A DNA stretch of 64,000 nt from CAWDZK01 sp963807005 (GCA_963807005.1 CAWDZK010000006.1:62001-126000), one strand, 5' to 3'. Positions 8,294 to 15,758 are shown, counted from the first letter of the stretch. Numbers and translations are program-made. The notes: generated by a model from the sequence alone, not told the origin.

Positions 8294-10072
8294 ATGTCTC
8301 GACCAGGTCTGCTCCGCCGCCGCTTGCCGGTGGCCGTGGCGGTGGCTGCCGCCGCTGCTCTCGCGTTCATCCCGGCCACGACCGCCAGCGCCGGGACCAA
8401 GCAGCCGCTGAAGTACAACAAGCACAAGATCCCGGTCCAGCTGCTCTCGTTCAACGACTTCCACGGCCACATCGAGCAGGATCTCGGGACCAGCTCGGAC
8501 GGGTCGGTGACCTTCGAGGGCAACCGGGTCCCGGCCGGTGGCGCGGCCTATCTGGCCACGCACCTGCGCGAGCTGCGCAAGGGCCACCCGACGAGCTTCA
8601 CCGTGGCGGCGGGCGACCTGATCGGCGGCTCGACGTTCACCTCAGGCGTCTTCCACGACGAGCCGTCGGTCGAGGTTCTCAACGCGATGGGCCTGGACGT
8701 GTCCAGCGTCGGCAACCACGAGTTCGACGAGGGGATCACCGAGCTCAAGCGGATGCAGTACGGCGGCTGCCACCCGGTCGACGGCTGCTTCCTGCAGGAC
8801 GCGAACGGCAAGGACATCGTCTACCCCGGCGCCAAGTACCGGTACCTCGCCGCGAACGTGGCCAGCGAGAAGACGGGCAAGACCGTCTTCCCGCGCTGGT
8901 GGATCAAGAAGGTCGGCCCGGCCAAGATCGGCTTCATCGGGATGACGCTCGAGGGCACCAGCTCGCTCGTGTCGCCGTCCGGCGTCGCCGGGTACGACTT
9001 CCTCGACGAGGTGAAGGCCGGCAACGCGGCGGCGAAGATCCTGCAGAAGAAGAAGGGTGTGAAGGCGATCGTCGTGCTGATCCACGAGGGTGGTTTCCAG
9101 ACCGGCTCCTACAGCGCCTGCGAGGGCATCTCCGGACCGATCCTCGACATCGCCAAGCGGCTGGCACCCAAGATCGACATGGTGGTCACCGGCCACACCC
9201 ACCAGCCTTACGTCTGCAACATCCCGGACCCCAAGGGCCAGCGCCGCCTGGTGACCAGCGCGATGTCGTTCGGCAAGATCATCACCGAGACCAACTTCAA
9301 GATCGACACCCGGACCAAGGACGTCATCCGCAAGTCGGAGAAGGCCGTGAACCACATCGTGACGCGGACCGTCCCGCAGGCGCCCGGGATCCAGGGCATC
9401 GTCGACCGGTGGGTGGCCAAGGCTGCCGGCCCGGGCAACCGGGTCGTCGGCTCGATCGCCGCTGACATCAAGCGGGCGGTCGGGAGCGACGGCAAGGAGG
9501 ACCGTGGTGCCGAGTCGCCGCTGTCCAACCTCATCGCCGACGCCCAGCGCGACTCCACCGGCTCGCAGATCGCGTTCATGAACCCCGGCGGGGTCAGGTC
9601 CGATCTGCTGGTGAACAACTCACCGGCCGGTGAGGCACCAGGGCAGATCACCTACCGCGAGCTGTTCAACGTCCAGCCGTTCAGCAACATCCTGCAGACC
9701 TACGACATGACCGGTGCCCAGATCGAGGCCCTGCTCGAGCAGCAGTGGTTCACGAGCCGGCCCGGTGGTGCGGAGATCCTGCGGCTGGGTATCAGCTCCG
9801 GCTTCACCTACACCTGGTCCAAGAGCGCGCCCAACGGCAGCAAGGTCGACCCCGCGTCGATCAAGCTGGACGGGGTGACGCTCGACCCGGCGAAGACCTA
9901 CCGGGTGACGACGAACAACTTCATGGCCGACGGCGGTGACAGCTACACCGCACTGGTCAACGGTGCCCCGCGCACCGGTGGCAAGGTCGACCTGGACGCG
10001 CTCGTCGACTACTTCGGGGCGCACCCCGGTCTCACCGGGCCGCCGACGCCGCGCAGCACCCAGGCGCCGTAA
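8294..10072 (+). CDS. Secreted 5'-nucleotidase (calcineurin-like)
   Basis: A 592-residue secreted metallophosphoesterase of the UshA/NT5E class, expected to release phosphate and nucleosides from extracellular nucleotides. A Sec signal peptide runs to about residue 34 (…FIPATTASA). The N-terminal dinuclear metal domain shows LLSFNDFHGHI, GNHEFDEG and GHTHQPY; the C-terminal substrate domain (PF02872) includes ADAQRDSTGSQIAFMNPGGVR and TNNFMADGGDSY. The ATG at 8294 is preferred because ACGAGGAG precedes it and the signal peptide begins there. I found no PHO box in its 121-base upstream spacer despite the role suggested by its neighbours. A clear terminator hairpin follows. Confidence 0.92.
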   Translation: MSRPGLLRRRLPVAVAVAAAAALAFIPATTASAGTKQPLKYNKHKIPVQLLSFNDFHGHIEQDLGTSSDGSVTFEGNRVPAGGAAYLATHLRELRKGHPTSFTVAAGDLIGGSTFTSGVFHDEPSVEVLNAMGLDVSSVGNHEFDEGITELKRMQYGGCHPVDGCFLQDANGKDIVYPGAKYRYLAANVASEKTGKTVFPRWWIKKVGPAKIGFIGMTLEGTSSLVSPSGVAGYDFLDEVKAGNAAAKILQKKKGVKAIVVLIHEGGFQTGSYSACEGISGPILDIAKRLAPKIDMVVTGHTHQPYVCNIPDPKGQRRLVTSAMSFGKIITETNFKIDTRTKDVIRKSEKAVNHIVTRTVPQAPGIQGIVDRWVAKAAGPGNRVVGSIAADIKRAVGSDGKEDRGAESPLSNLIADAQRDSTGSQIAFMNPGGVRSDLLVNNSPAGEAPGQITYRELFNVQPFSNILQTYDMTGAQIEALLEQQWFTSRPGGAEILRLGISSGFTYTWSKSAPNGSKVDPASIKLDGVTLDPAKTYRVTTNNFMADGGDSYTALVNGAPRTGGKVDLDALVDYFGAHPGLTGPPTPRSTQAP

Positions 10073-10102
10073 GGGATCGGCACCGGCACCACCAGGCACG
10101 AC

Positions 10103-10140
10103 CGGACGCCCCCGCGAGCAGTCGCCCGCGGGGGCGTCCG
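10103..10140 (+). terminator. Terminator hairpin after 5'-nucleotidase
   Basis: A perfect 14-base inverted repeat (CGGACGCCCCCGCG at 10103-10116, complement at 10127-10140) with a 10-base loop lies 30 bases after the nucleotidase stop. glnR converges from the other side, so it may act in both directions. Confidence 0.75.
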
Positions 10141-10200
10141 GCTCTCCGCTGCCTGCCCTTGCCCTGTCCCGCCCCGCCCTGCCCGCCCGCCCCTCATGCC

Positions 10201-10262
10201 GTCGACCGGCGGAAGTCTTCAGTGCTGTACCGGTACAGCACTGCGAACTTCCGCCAGTCGAC
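10201..10262. repeat. 62-base near-perfect palindrome between nucleotidase and glnR
   Basis: The centre (10221-10242) is a perfect 22-base palindrome (half site AGTGCTGTACC). The outer 20-base arms, beginning and ending in GTCGAC, match in inverted orientation except for a few positions. It stands beside, but separate from, the ordinary terminator at 10103-10140, in the convergent gap before glnR. It could be a second terminator, a repeated extragenic palindrome or a protein-binding site. Confidence 0.65.
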
Positions 10263-10290
10263 GAGTGCGAAAGGGGCGGGGAGGGAACGG

Positions 10291-11028
10291 TCAGGCGACC
10301 GGGACGGGTCCCGCGGGTTCCGGTGCGGGTACCGCGGCGCCGTCCGGCGGCTCCTTCGGCAGGACGAACCGGTAGCCGACGTTGCGCACGGTGCCGATCA
10401 GGGTCTCGTGGTCGGACCCGAGCTTCGCGCGCAGCCGGCGGACGTGCACGTCGACCGTGCGAGTACCGCCGTAGTAGTCGTAGCCCCAGACCTCCTGCAG
10501 CAGCTGGGCCCGGCTGAACACCCGCCCCGGGTGCTGCGCGAGGAACTTCAGCAGCTCGAACTCCTTGAAGGTGAGGTCGAGGACCCGCCCCCTGACCCGC
10601 GCGGTGTACGTCGCCTCGTCGATGCTCACGTCGCCGCGGCGGATCTCGGTGAGCTCCTCCTCGCCGGTGGACCGGCCGGCCAGGCGCCCGATCGCCAGCC
10701 GCAGCCGCGCCTCGACCTCGGCGGGTCCCGCCGTGTCGAGGATGACGTCGTCGACACCCCAGTCGGCCGTCACGGCGGCCAGCCCGCCCTCGGTGGCCAC
10801 GAGCAGCACCGGGCAGTCGACCCCGGTGGTCCGCAGGACCCGGCACAGCGACCGCACGTGCGGCAGGTCGCGGCGCCCGTCGACCAGCAGGGCGTCCGAC
10901 GGCGGAGCCTCCAGCAGTGCGGACGCCTCGGCCGGCGCGACCCGCAAGGAGTGCGACAGCAGCCCCAGCGCGGGCAGCACCTCGGTGGACGGCTGCAGCG
11001 TGTTCGTCAGCAGCAGCAGCTGGCTCAT
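10291..11028 (-). CDS. glnR: Nitrogen regulator GlnR (OmpR-type, atypical receiver)
   Basis: The 245-residue protein matches actinomycete GlnR, the global nitrogen-assimilation regulator, nearly segment by segment: LLLTNTLQPSTEVLPALGLL, LLVDGRRDLPHVRSLCRVLR, EGGLAAVTADWGVDD and the winged-helix LDLTFKEFELLKFLAQHPGRVFSRAQLLQEVWGYDYYGG…TVDVHVRRLRAKLG. As in known GlnR, the receiver lacks the normal acidic triad for phosphotransfer and has no paired kinase nearby. ATG 11028 (MSQLLLLTN) is chosen to match the family; a GTG 13 codons earlier is possible. The C-terminal tail is Pro/Ala-rich. A GlnR-like site lies in its upstream region. Confidence 0.94.
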   Translation of the reverse strand: MSQLLLLTNTLQPSTEVLPALGLLSHSLRVAPAEASALLEAPPSDALLVDGRRDLPHVRSLCRVLRTTGVDCPVLLVATEGGLAAVTADWGVDDVILDTAGPAEVEARLRLAIGRLAGRSTGEEELTEIRRGDVSIDEATYTARVRGRVLDLTFKEFELLKFLAQHPGRVFSRAQLLQEVWGYDYYGGTRTVDVHVRRLRAKLGSDHETLIGTVRNVGYRFVLPKEPPDGAAVPAPEPAGPVPVA

Positions 11029-11111
11029 CGCGTGCCCACTCCCCTCGACCGAGGTCCAGTTCACCATGATGGTGCCCTGGCGACCGGTACCTGTCCGGTC
11101 TCCGAGAAGGC

Positions 11112-11138
11112 TTTACGCAGCCGAAACACCGCCGACAC
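11112..11138. promoter_or_regulatory. Candidate GlnR box between glnR and moaD-like gene
   Basis: The plus strand reads TTTAC-n6-GAAAC-n6-GACAC (11112-11116, 11123-11127, 11134-11138). The published GlnR pattern is gTnAC-n6-GaAAC repeated. Spacing is exact and 13 of 15 half-site bases fit, but the fourth half site is absent. It could serve glnR itself (84 bases downstream on the minus strand) or the plus-strand genes. Confidence 0.4.
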
Positions 11139-11189
11139 AGGCGGCGCGGAGCGGTGCACGAGCACCCGGGAGCACGCGAGGAGGAACCG

Positions 11190-11438
11190 GTGGCAGAGGG
11201 GACCCTCCGGTACTGGGCCGCGGCCCGGGCCGCCGCGGGCGTCCACGAGGAGCCGTTCGACGGGGTGACGCTCGGCCAGGTGCTGGACCGGGCGGCCGCC
11301 CTGCACGGTCCGGAGCTCGCACGGATCCTCGGGGTGGCGAGCTTCCTGGTCGACGGCGTCCGGTCGGCGCGGGACAGCGTCCTGGAGGACGGCGCGACCG
11401 TCGAGGTGCTCCCGCCGTTCGCGGGCGGCAGCCGGTGA
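11190..11438 (+). CDS. MoaD/ThiS-family ubiquitin-like protein with C-terminal extension
   Basis: An 82-residue beta-grasp protein (RYWAAARAAAGVHEEPFDG…LGQVLDRAAALHG…TVEVLPPFAGG). MoaD/ThiS proteins carry sulfur as a thiocarboxylate on a terminal Gly-Gly. Here the frame continues past GG with Ser-Arg before the stop (…PPFAGGSR), whereas the Streptomyces relatives I recall end at GG. Start is GTG 11190 with GAGGAGGA upstream; the in-frame upstream codons lack a site. It overlaps the next gene by four bases (GTGA), so the two are coupled. Sulfur carriage would need removal of the two extra residues. No moaA, moaE or thi gene is nearby. Confidence 0.8.
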   Translation: MAEGTLRYWAAARAAAGVHEEPFDGVTLGQVLDRAAALHGPELARILGVASFLVDGVRSARDSVLEDGATVEVLPPFAGGSR

Positions 11439-12181
11439 GTGCCGGCCTCGCCGCCGGTCTCGCCCTGCTGCTCGTCCTCGGCGGCCTCACCACGCCGGTG
11501 GTGCTGCTGATGGCGACCGCCCTGGCCCAGGTGCTGCTCGCCCTGGCGTGGTTCCCGGCGCTCGACATCGCCGACTCCGCCGCCGGCCGCGGAGTCGGTG
11601 CGCTCACCGGGGGCCGGGCCGTGGTGGCCGTGGCGGCCGTGGTGGCCGACGTCGCCGTGCTGCGCTCGGACGAGACCCGGCCCATGGCCCACGTCGGCGC
11701 CGTCCTGGCCGTCGCGCTGCTGGCGTCGGTGGCGGTACAGCTGCTGCGTCGCGACGGGCGCAGCGGGCTCACGGGCGCGCTCACCGCGACCGGGTCGGCC
11801 GTGGTGGTCGCGGGCCTGGGGGCGGCCTGGCTGGCGCTGGACGCGGCGCGGGACGGGACCGGGCTGCTCCTCGTCGCGGCCGTCGCCGCCGCTGCGGCAC
11901 CCGCCGCCGACCTGGCCGGCTCCGCCCTCCGGCTGCCGCGCTGGGCCGGAGGCGTAGCGGCGGCCGTTGTCGCGGCGGCCACCGGCGCGGTGGTGGCCGG
12001 GTGGTCCGACCTCGACCTCCCGGTGGCGCTGGCCGCGGCGCTCGGCGCGGCAGTTGCCGCCCGGCTCGGCGCCCTGCTCGCCGGCCGGGTCCCGGTGCCG
12101 CACCCGCTGCTGCCGGCGGTGCTGCCGGCGCTGCTGGTGGCACCCGCGACGTACGTGCTCGCCCGGGTCCTGCACGGCTGA
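11435..12181 (+). CDS. Polytopic membrane protein of unknown function
   Basis: A 248-residue, Ala/Leu/Val-rich protein with about eight hydrophobic segments and short charged loops (LRSDETRPM, LRRDGRSG). It begins at GTG 11435 inside the stop of the MoaD-like gene (GTGA overlap), so it is translated with it. I recognise no catalytic motif or transporter signature. Similar membrane proteins next to this MoaD-like gene exist in Streptomyces as I recall, which suggests a functional link but gives no mechanism. Composition is extremely GC-biased, and other frames across it are also open, but only this frame has membrane-protein hydropathy. Confidence 0.75.
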   Translation: MSAGLAAGLALLLVLGGLTTPVVLLMATALAQVLLALAWFPALDIADSAAGRGVGALTGGRAVVAVAAVVADVAVLRSDETRPMAHVGAVLAVALLASVAVQLLRRDGRSGLTGALTATGSAVVVAGLGAAWLALDAARDGTGLLLVAAVAAAAAPAADLAGSALRLPRWAGGVAAAVVAAATGAVVAGWSDLDLPVALAAALGAAVAARLGALLAGRVPVPHPLLPAVLPALLVAPATYVLARVLHG

Positions 12182-12215
12182 GCGACCACCGCGCCGACGT
12201 CGGACCGGAGCGGCC

Positions 12216-12298
12216 GCGTCGCTCGTCGCGGCGTAGCGACGCTTGTCCTGGCGCATCCGCCCCGCCAAGGTCATGTCGACCACGTAGACGTGGTCGAC
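12216..12298. repeat. Bipartite hairpin-plus-palindrome element, copy 1
   Basis: Three parts follow one another: a hairpin GCGTCGCT/AGCGACGC (12216-12223, 12235-12242), a hairpin with CTTG…GGCG and CGCC…CAAG arms (12242-12269), and a 24-base palindrome GTCGACCACGT-AG-ACGTGGTCGAC (12275-12298). The last two parts recur at 31428-31506. It lies between two plus-strand genes and overlaps the region where the thioredoxin-like gene might otherwise be started. Confidence 0.7.
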
Positions 12299-12355
12299 CG
12301 CGGGATGCGGGGGTGGGCGGGAATCGTCGGGCGGCCGGCGCGGTTGCTGGGTGTC

Positions 12356-12787
12356 GTGACCGGTCTGCTCGTCGTCGCTGCGACCCTGGTGGCCGCCTCG
12401 GTGCTCGGGCTCTGGATCCAGCGGTCCGGGCGGCGGCTGGGCAGTCGCCGCGCCGGCAGCGGACCGGCGGACGCCCGCGAGGTGCTGGGTCCTCGGGACC
12501 TCGGGACCGAGCTGGGCTCCCGGGCGACGCTGGTGCAGTTCTCCTCGGCGTTCTGCCAGCCGTGCCGGGCCACCCGGCGGATCCTCGACGAGGTCAGCAC
12601 GATGGTCCCGGGCGTGGCCCACGTCGAGGTCGACGCCGAGAGCCACCTGGAGCTGGTCCGCCGGCTGGACGTCCGGCGCACCCCGACCGTGCTCGTCCTG
12701 GACGCCGCGGGAGCCGTCGTACGGCGCGCCAGCGGCCAGCCGCGCAAGGCCGACGTGCTGGCCGCCCTGGGCGAGGCGGTCGGGTGA
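12356..12787 (+). CDS. Membrane-anchored thioredoxin-like protein
   Basis: An N-terminal membrane anchor (about residues 3-20) precedes a thioredoxin fold with active-site CxxC in FSSAFCQPCRATRR, the conserved cis-proline in RRTPTVLVLD, and a C-terminal helix. It should be a periplasm-facing or membrane-proximal disulfide reductase or sulfur-transfer partner. GTG 12356 is chosen because family members start MTGL.V…; ATG 12305 and GTG 12290 are also in frame, but the latter lies inside the palindromic element. No clear Shine-Dalgarno precedes any of them. The next transcription unit downstream is the sulfurtransferase operon, which is consistent with a sulfur-related role. Confidence 0.8.
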   Translation: MTGLLVVAATLVAASVLGLWIQRSGRRLGSRRAGSGPADAREVLGPRDLGTELGSRATLVQFSSAFCQPCRATRRILDEVSTMVPGVAHVEVDAESHLELVRRLDVRRTPTVLVLDAAGAVVRRASGQPRKADVLAALGEAVG

Positions 12788-12846
12788 GCCGTCTCAGTGG
12801 ATGGAACTGCTCGTGCCGAGGCATGGACACGTCTACGCTCGTCGTC

Positions 12847-12921
12847 GTGAGCACAGAGCTGACCCGACGACGCGCAGTGGACCTGCTGCGCGTCGCGACC
12901 GCGCTCTGTCCTGCTTCCTGA
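12847..12921 (+). CDS. 24-aa cysteine-containing leader peptide of sulfurtransferase operon
   Basis: A GTG-started ORF encodes MSTELTRRRAVDLLRVATALCPAS. It matches the actinomycete putative leader peptide pattern of basic residues, VDLLR, a small-residue helix and a Cys close to the end, found before sulfur-assimilation genes; in mycobacteria related leaderless Cys-rich ORFs act as cysteine-responsive attenuators. TACGCT lies at 12834-12839, seven bases before the GTG, and there is no Shine-Dalgarno, so the mRNA probably starts at this codon. The single cysteine codon TGT is the fourth from the last sense codon. DUF4395 starts 44 bases downstream. An ATG eight codons earlier (12823) is an alternative start. 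Confidence 0.75.
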   Translation: MSTELTRRRAVDLLRVATALCPAS

Positions 12922-12965
12922 CACCAGACGACACCCGTCCGTCCCGCTTCCGTCAGGAGCACCCC

Positions 12966-13451
12966 ATGCCGTCCTCGGCAACCCCCGCTCTGGTCGACCC
13001 GCGCGGTCCCCGCGTCGGCGCCGCCCTCACCACCCTCGTCCTCGCCGTCACCCTGGCCACCGGCTGGTGGTGGCTGCTCGCCGTGCAGGCCGCCGTCTTC
13101 GCCCTCGGCGTCGCCGGCCGTTCGCCGTACGGCGTCCTGTACGCCCGGCTGGTGCGTCCCCGCCTGGAGCCGCCCGCCGAGCTCGAGGACACCCGGCCGC
13201 TGCGCTTCGCCCAGGCCGTCGGGCTGGCGTTCAGCCTGGTCGCGCTGGCCGGCCTCGCGGCGCCCGTCGCGCTGGTCACGCTGATTGCCGCTGCCGCCGC
13301 GCTGGCCGCGGCGTTCCTCAACGCCGCGTTCGGCGTCTGCCTCGGTTGCGAGGCCTACCTGCTGCTCCGCCGCAGCAGCACCCCCATCGCGCGCACGGTC
13401 CCGAACCCGCGCGCCGCGGTCCCCACCCGTACTTCGGAGGTCCACGCATGA
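12966..13451 (+). CDS. DUF4395 membrane protein
   Basis: A 161-residue membrane protein with four hydrophobic segments. DUF4395 proteins commonly lie beside rhodanese or thioredoxin genes and are presumed to act in sulfur transfer across or at the membrane; the reaction is not established. The family's conserved cysteine-bearing end is visible as NAAFGVCLGCEAYLLLRR (a CxxC). ATG 12966 has AGGAG seven bases upstream and 44 bases of spacer after the leader peptide. The stop overlaps the sulfurtransferase start (ATGA), so translation is coupled. Confidence 0.88.
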   Translation: MPSSATPALVDPRGPRVGAALTTLVLAVTLATGWWWLLAVQAAVFALGVAGRSPYGVLYARLVRPRLEPPAELEDTRPLRFAQAVGLAFSLVALAGLAAPVALVTLIAAAAALAAAFLNAAFGVCLGCEAYLLLRRSSTPIARTVPNPRAAVPTRTSEVHA

Positions 13452-14287
13452 GCCGGGACAACGCACTGGTCGACGCCGACTGGGTCGAGGCACACCTCGA
13501 TGACCCGAAGGTCGTCCTCGTCGAGGTCGACGAGGACACCGCCGCGTACGACAAGAACCACATCCGGGGCGCCGCGCGCCTCGACTGGAAGAAGGACCTG
13601 CAGGACCCGGTCCGCCGCGACTTCGTCAGCAAGGAGCAGTTCGAGGCGTTGCTGTCGGCCAAGGGCATCGCGAACGACGACACCGTCGTGCTCTACGGCG
13701 GCAACAACAACTGGTTCGCGGCCTACGCGTACTGGTACTTCGCGCTCTACGGCCACACCGACGTACGGCTGCTCGACGGCGGCCGGAAGAAGTGGGAGCT
13801 GGACTCCCGCGAGCTGGTCGACGACGTGGTCGACCGTGCTGCCACGACCTACACGGCGCAGGAGCAGGACCGCTCGATCCGCGCGTTCCGGGACGAGGTC
13901 GAGGCGGCCATCGGCCAGAAGAACCTCGTCGACGTCCGCAGCCCGGACGAGTTCTCCGGCAAGCTGCTCGCGCCGGCGCATCTGCCGCAGGAACAGTCGC
14001 AGCGGCCGGGCCACATCCCCACCGCGCGCAACATCCCGTGGTCGCAGGCGGCCAACGACGACGGCACGTTCAAGAGTGACGACCAGCTGGGCACGCTGTA
14101 CGGCGACAAGGGTGTCGACCTTGCGAAGGACACCATCGCCTACTGCCGCATCGGGGAGCGTTCGGCGCACACCTGGTTCGTCCTGCACGAGCTCCTCGGG
14201 CAGCCCAACGTGAAGAACTACGACGGCTCGTGGACCGAGTGGGGCTCGCTCGTCGGCGTCCCGATCGAGCTCGGGGAGCAGACCTGA
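13448..14287 (+). CDS. sseA: Thiosulfate sulfurtransferase (two-domain rhodanese)
   Basis: A 279-residue tandem rhodanese of the SseA/CysA2 type that moves sulfane sulfur from thiosulfate or 3-mercaptopyruvate to acceptors. The inactive N-terminal domain has VVLVEVDEDTAAYDKNHI and RLLDGGRKKW; the active domain has LVDVRSPDEFSGK and the catalytic loop YCRIGERSAH, where the cysteine forms the persulfide. It starts in the ATGA overlap with DUF4395 and its stop overlaps the start of the DUF1416 gene. Control by the cysteine-containing leader ORF upstream is likely. Confidence 0.94.
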   Translation: MSRDNALVDADWVEAHLDDPKVVLVEVDEDTAAYDKNHIRGAARLDWKKDLQDPVRRDFVSKEQFEALLSAKGIANDDTVVLYGGNNNWFAAYAYWYFALYGHTDVRLLDGGRKKWELDSRELVDDVVDRAATTYTAQEQDRSIRAFRDEVEAAIGQKNLVDVRSPDEFSGKLLAPAHLPQEQSQRPGHIPTARNIPWSQAANDDGTFKSDDQLGTLYGDKGVDLAKDTIAYCRIGERSAHTWFVLHELLGQPNVKNYDGSWTEWGSLVGVPIELGEQT

Positions 14288-14586
14288 TGTGCGGCGGCAA
14301 GGCGGGTGGACCTTCCACCGACGGCGTCGACCTCACCGACGCCTCCGTGGTGCAGGGCGTCGTGGTCCGGGACGGCTCGCCGGTGTCCGGTGCGTACGTC
14401 CGGCTGCTCGACAGCGGGGGCGAGTTCACCGCCGAGGTGCCGACGTCGGCGACCGGGCAGTTCCGGTTCTTCGCCGCGCCGGGCACCTGGACGGTGCGCA
14501 CGTTGGCCCCGCGCGCGCAACCGGTCGACCGCACCGTGATCGCCGAGCGCGGTGAGATCGCCCAGATCGAGGTGCTCGTCGGCTGA
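14287..14586 (+). CDS. DUF1416 protein
   Basis: A 99-residue protein with a prealbumin/carboxypeptidase-regulatory-like beta fold (VVQGVVVRDGSPVSGAYVRLLD…GQFRFFAAPGTWTVRTLA). It begins MCGGKAGG, with a cysteine at position 2 that is characteristic of DUF1416 and makes sulfur or metal chemistry plausible. The start codon at 14287 shares its first base with the sulfurtransferase stop, and in many actinomycetes the two are adjacent. Function is unknown. Confidence 0.9.
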   Translation: MCGGKAGGPSTDGVDLTDASVVQGVVVRDGSPVSGAYVRLLDSGGEFTAEVPTSATGQFRFFAAPGTWTVRTLAPRAQPVDRTVIAERGEIAQIEVLVG

Positions 14587-14626
14587 CGCGCTGAAGAACG
14601 TCCCGGCCCCCGCCGATGATGCAGGT

Positions 14627-15157
14627 ATGCGTCGTCGCCGGGGGTGGGTCGTTGCCGGGGTCGCGCTCGCCCTCGTCGGCTGCGCCGGCTCGCCGTCGTC
14701 GTACGCGGCCTCCGGTTCGCCCGTGGCACCGGGCCGCGCCTTCACCGCTCGGGTCGACCGGGTGGTCGACGGCGACACCTTCATCGCCGCCCGGCGTGGC
14801 CGGCTGGTGCGGGTCCGGCTGATCGGGGTCGACGCGCCGGAGTCGGTGCGCCCCGGCTACCCGGTCGAGTGCTGGGGCCCGGAGTCGTCGGCCGTGCTCA
14901 CCCGGCTGCTGCCGGTGGGGACCCGGGTGACCGCCGCCTACCAGCGCAGCGGGAAGCAGGACCGGTACGGCCGCGACCTCTGGGACGTCTGGCTCCCGGA
15001 CGGCCGGTTCCTGCAGGGGGTGCTGGTCCGGCGCGGGGCCGCCGAGGCGTACCCCTACCGGCCGCAGGTCGCGCACGCGCCGTACCTCGACACGCTGCAG
15101 GGGCGGGCCCGGCAGCACGACCGCGGCCTCTGGGGGCATTGCCCGGGCCCTGCCTGA
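14627..15157 (+). CDS. Lipoprotein thermonuclease-like protein (SNase fold)
   Basis: A 176-residue predicted lipoprotein: basic MRRRRGWV, hydrophobic segment and lipobox LALVGC. The mature part is a staphylococcal-nuclease-like OB fold with VDRVVDGDTFIAAR, VRLIGVDAPESVRPG, KQDRYGRDLWDVWL and an HDRGLWG tail. Catalytic Asp and Arg positions of SNases appear kept (DGDT, RLIGVDAPE, RYGR). It should hydrolyse extracellular or surface nucleic acid. ATG 14627 has GATGAT exactly six bases before it and no Shine-Dalgarno, so a leaderless start is likely. Confidence 0.86.
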   Translation: MRRRRGWVVAGVALALVGCAGSPSSYAASGSPVAPGRAFTARVDRVVDGDTFIAARRGRLVRVRLIGVDAPESVRPGYPVECWGPESSAVLTRLLPVGTRVTAAYQRSGKQDRYGRDLWDVWLPDGRFLQGVLVRRGAAEAYPYRPQVAHAPYLDTLQGRARQHDRGLWGHCPGPA

Positions 15158-15173
15158 CCGGCACGGTGTCGGC

Positions 15174-15758
15174 ATGGCGGAGACCGACGAGTGGGCCGGC
15201 CGGACGGCCCTGACGACGCCGCGGCTGGTGCTGCGGACCTGGCGGCGGCAGGACCTGCCGGCCTTCGCCGCCCTGAACGCCGACCCGGTCGTCGTGGAGT
15301 TCCTCGGCGGGGTCCCGCTGTCCCGGGAGGAGTCGGACGGCATCGCGGCGTACGCCGAGCGGCTCTGGGCGGCCGAGGGGCTGGGGCTGCTGGCGGTCGA
15401 GCGCCGCTCCGACGGTGCCTTCCTCGGGATGTGCGGCCTGCACCGGCTGGTCGAGTGGTATCCCGACGACGTCGAGATCGCCTGGCGGTTCGCCCGCGAG
15501 CACTGGGGCCACGGCTACGCCACCGAGGCCGCAGCCGCCTGGCTGGCCCACGGGTTCGCTGCTCTCGGGCTGACCAGGGTCATCTCGACCACCGACCGCG
15601 ATCCGCCCAACCTGCGCAGCATCGCGGTCATGCGCCGGCTCGGGATGGGGTGGGACCACGACGCCGAGCTGGCGGAGGACGGCGTGGTCTTCCCGGCCGT
15701 CGTGCACAGCATCACCGCCGACCAGTGGCGGGCTGGCCGAGCGGGGATGCGTCGCTAG
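15174..15758 (+). CDS. GNAT N-acetyltransferase (RimJ/RimL-like)
   Basis: A 194-residue acetyltransferase of the RimJ/RimL type: LTTPRLVLRTWRRQDLPAF at the start, EIAWRFAREHWGHGYATEAAAAWL for the acetyl-CoA pyrophosphate loop (W-G-H-G-Y-A-T-E-A), and NLRSIAVMRRLGM at the end. Substrate unknown; family members act on protein N-termini or small amines. CACGGT lies six bases before ATG 15174, with no Shine-Dalgarno. Confidence 0.85.
   Translation: MAETDEWAGRTALTTPRLVLRTWRRQDLPAFAALNADPVVVEFLGGVPLSREESDGIAAYAERLWAAEGLGLLAVERRSDGAFLGMCGLHRLVEWYPDDVEIAWRFAREHWGHGYATEAAAAWLAHGFAALGLTRVISTTDRDPPNLRSIAVMRRLGMGWDHDAELAEDGVVFPAVVHSITADQWRAGRAGMRR

Noticed and set aside
10291..11067. Longer glnR starting at 11067
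   Set aside because: The extra 13 residues are not part of known GlnR proteins, which begin at the MSQLLLLTN-like sequence.
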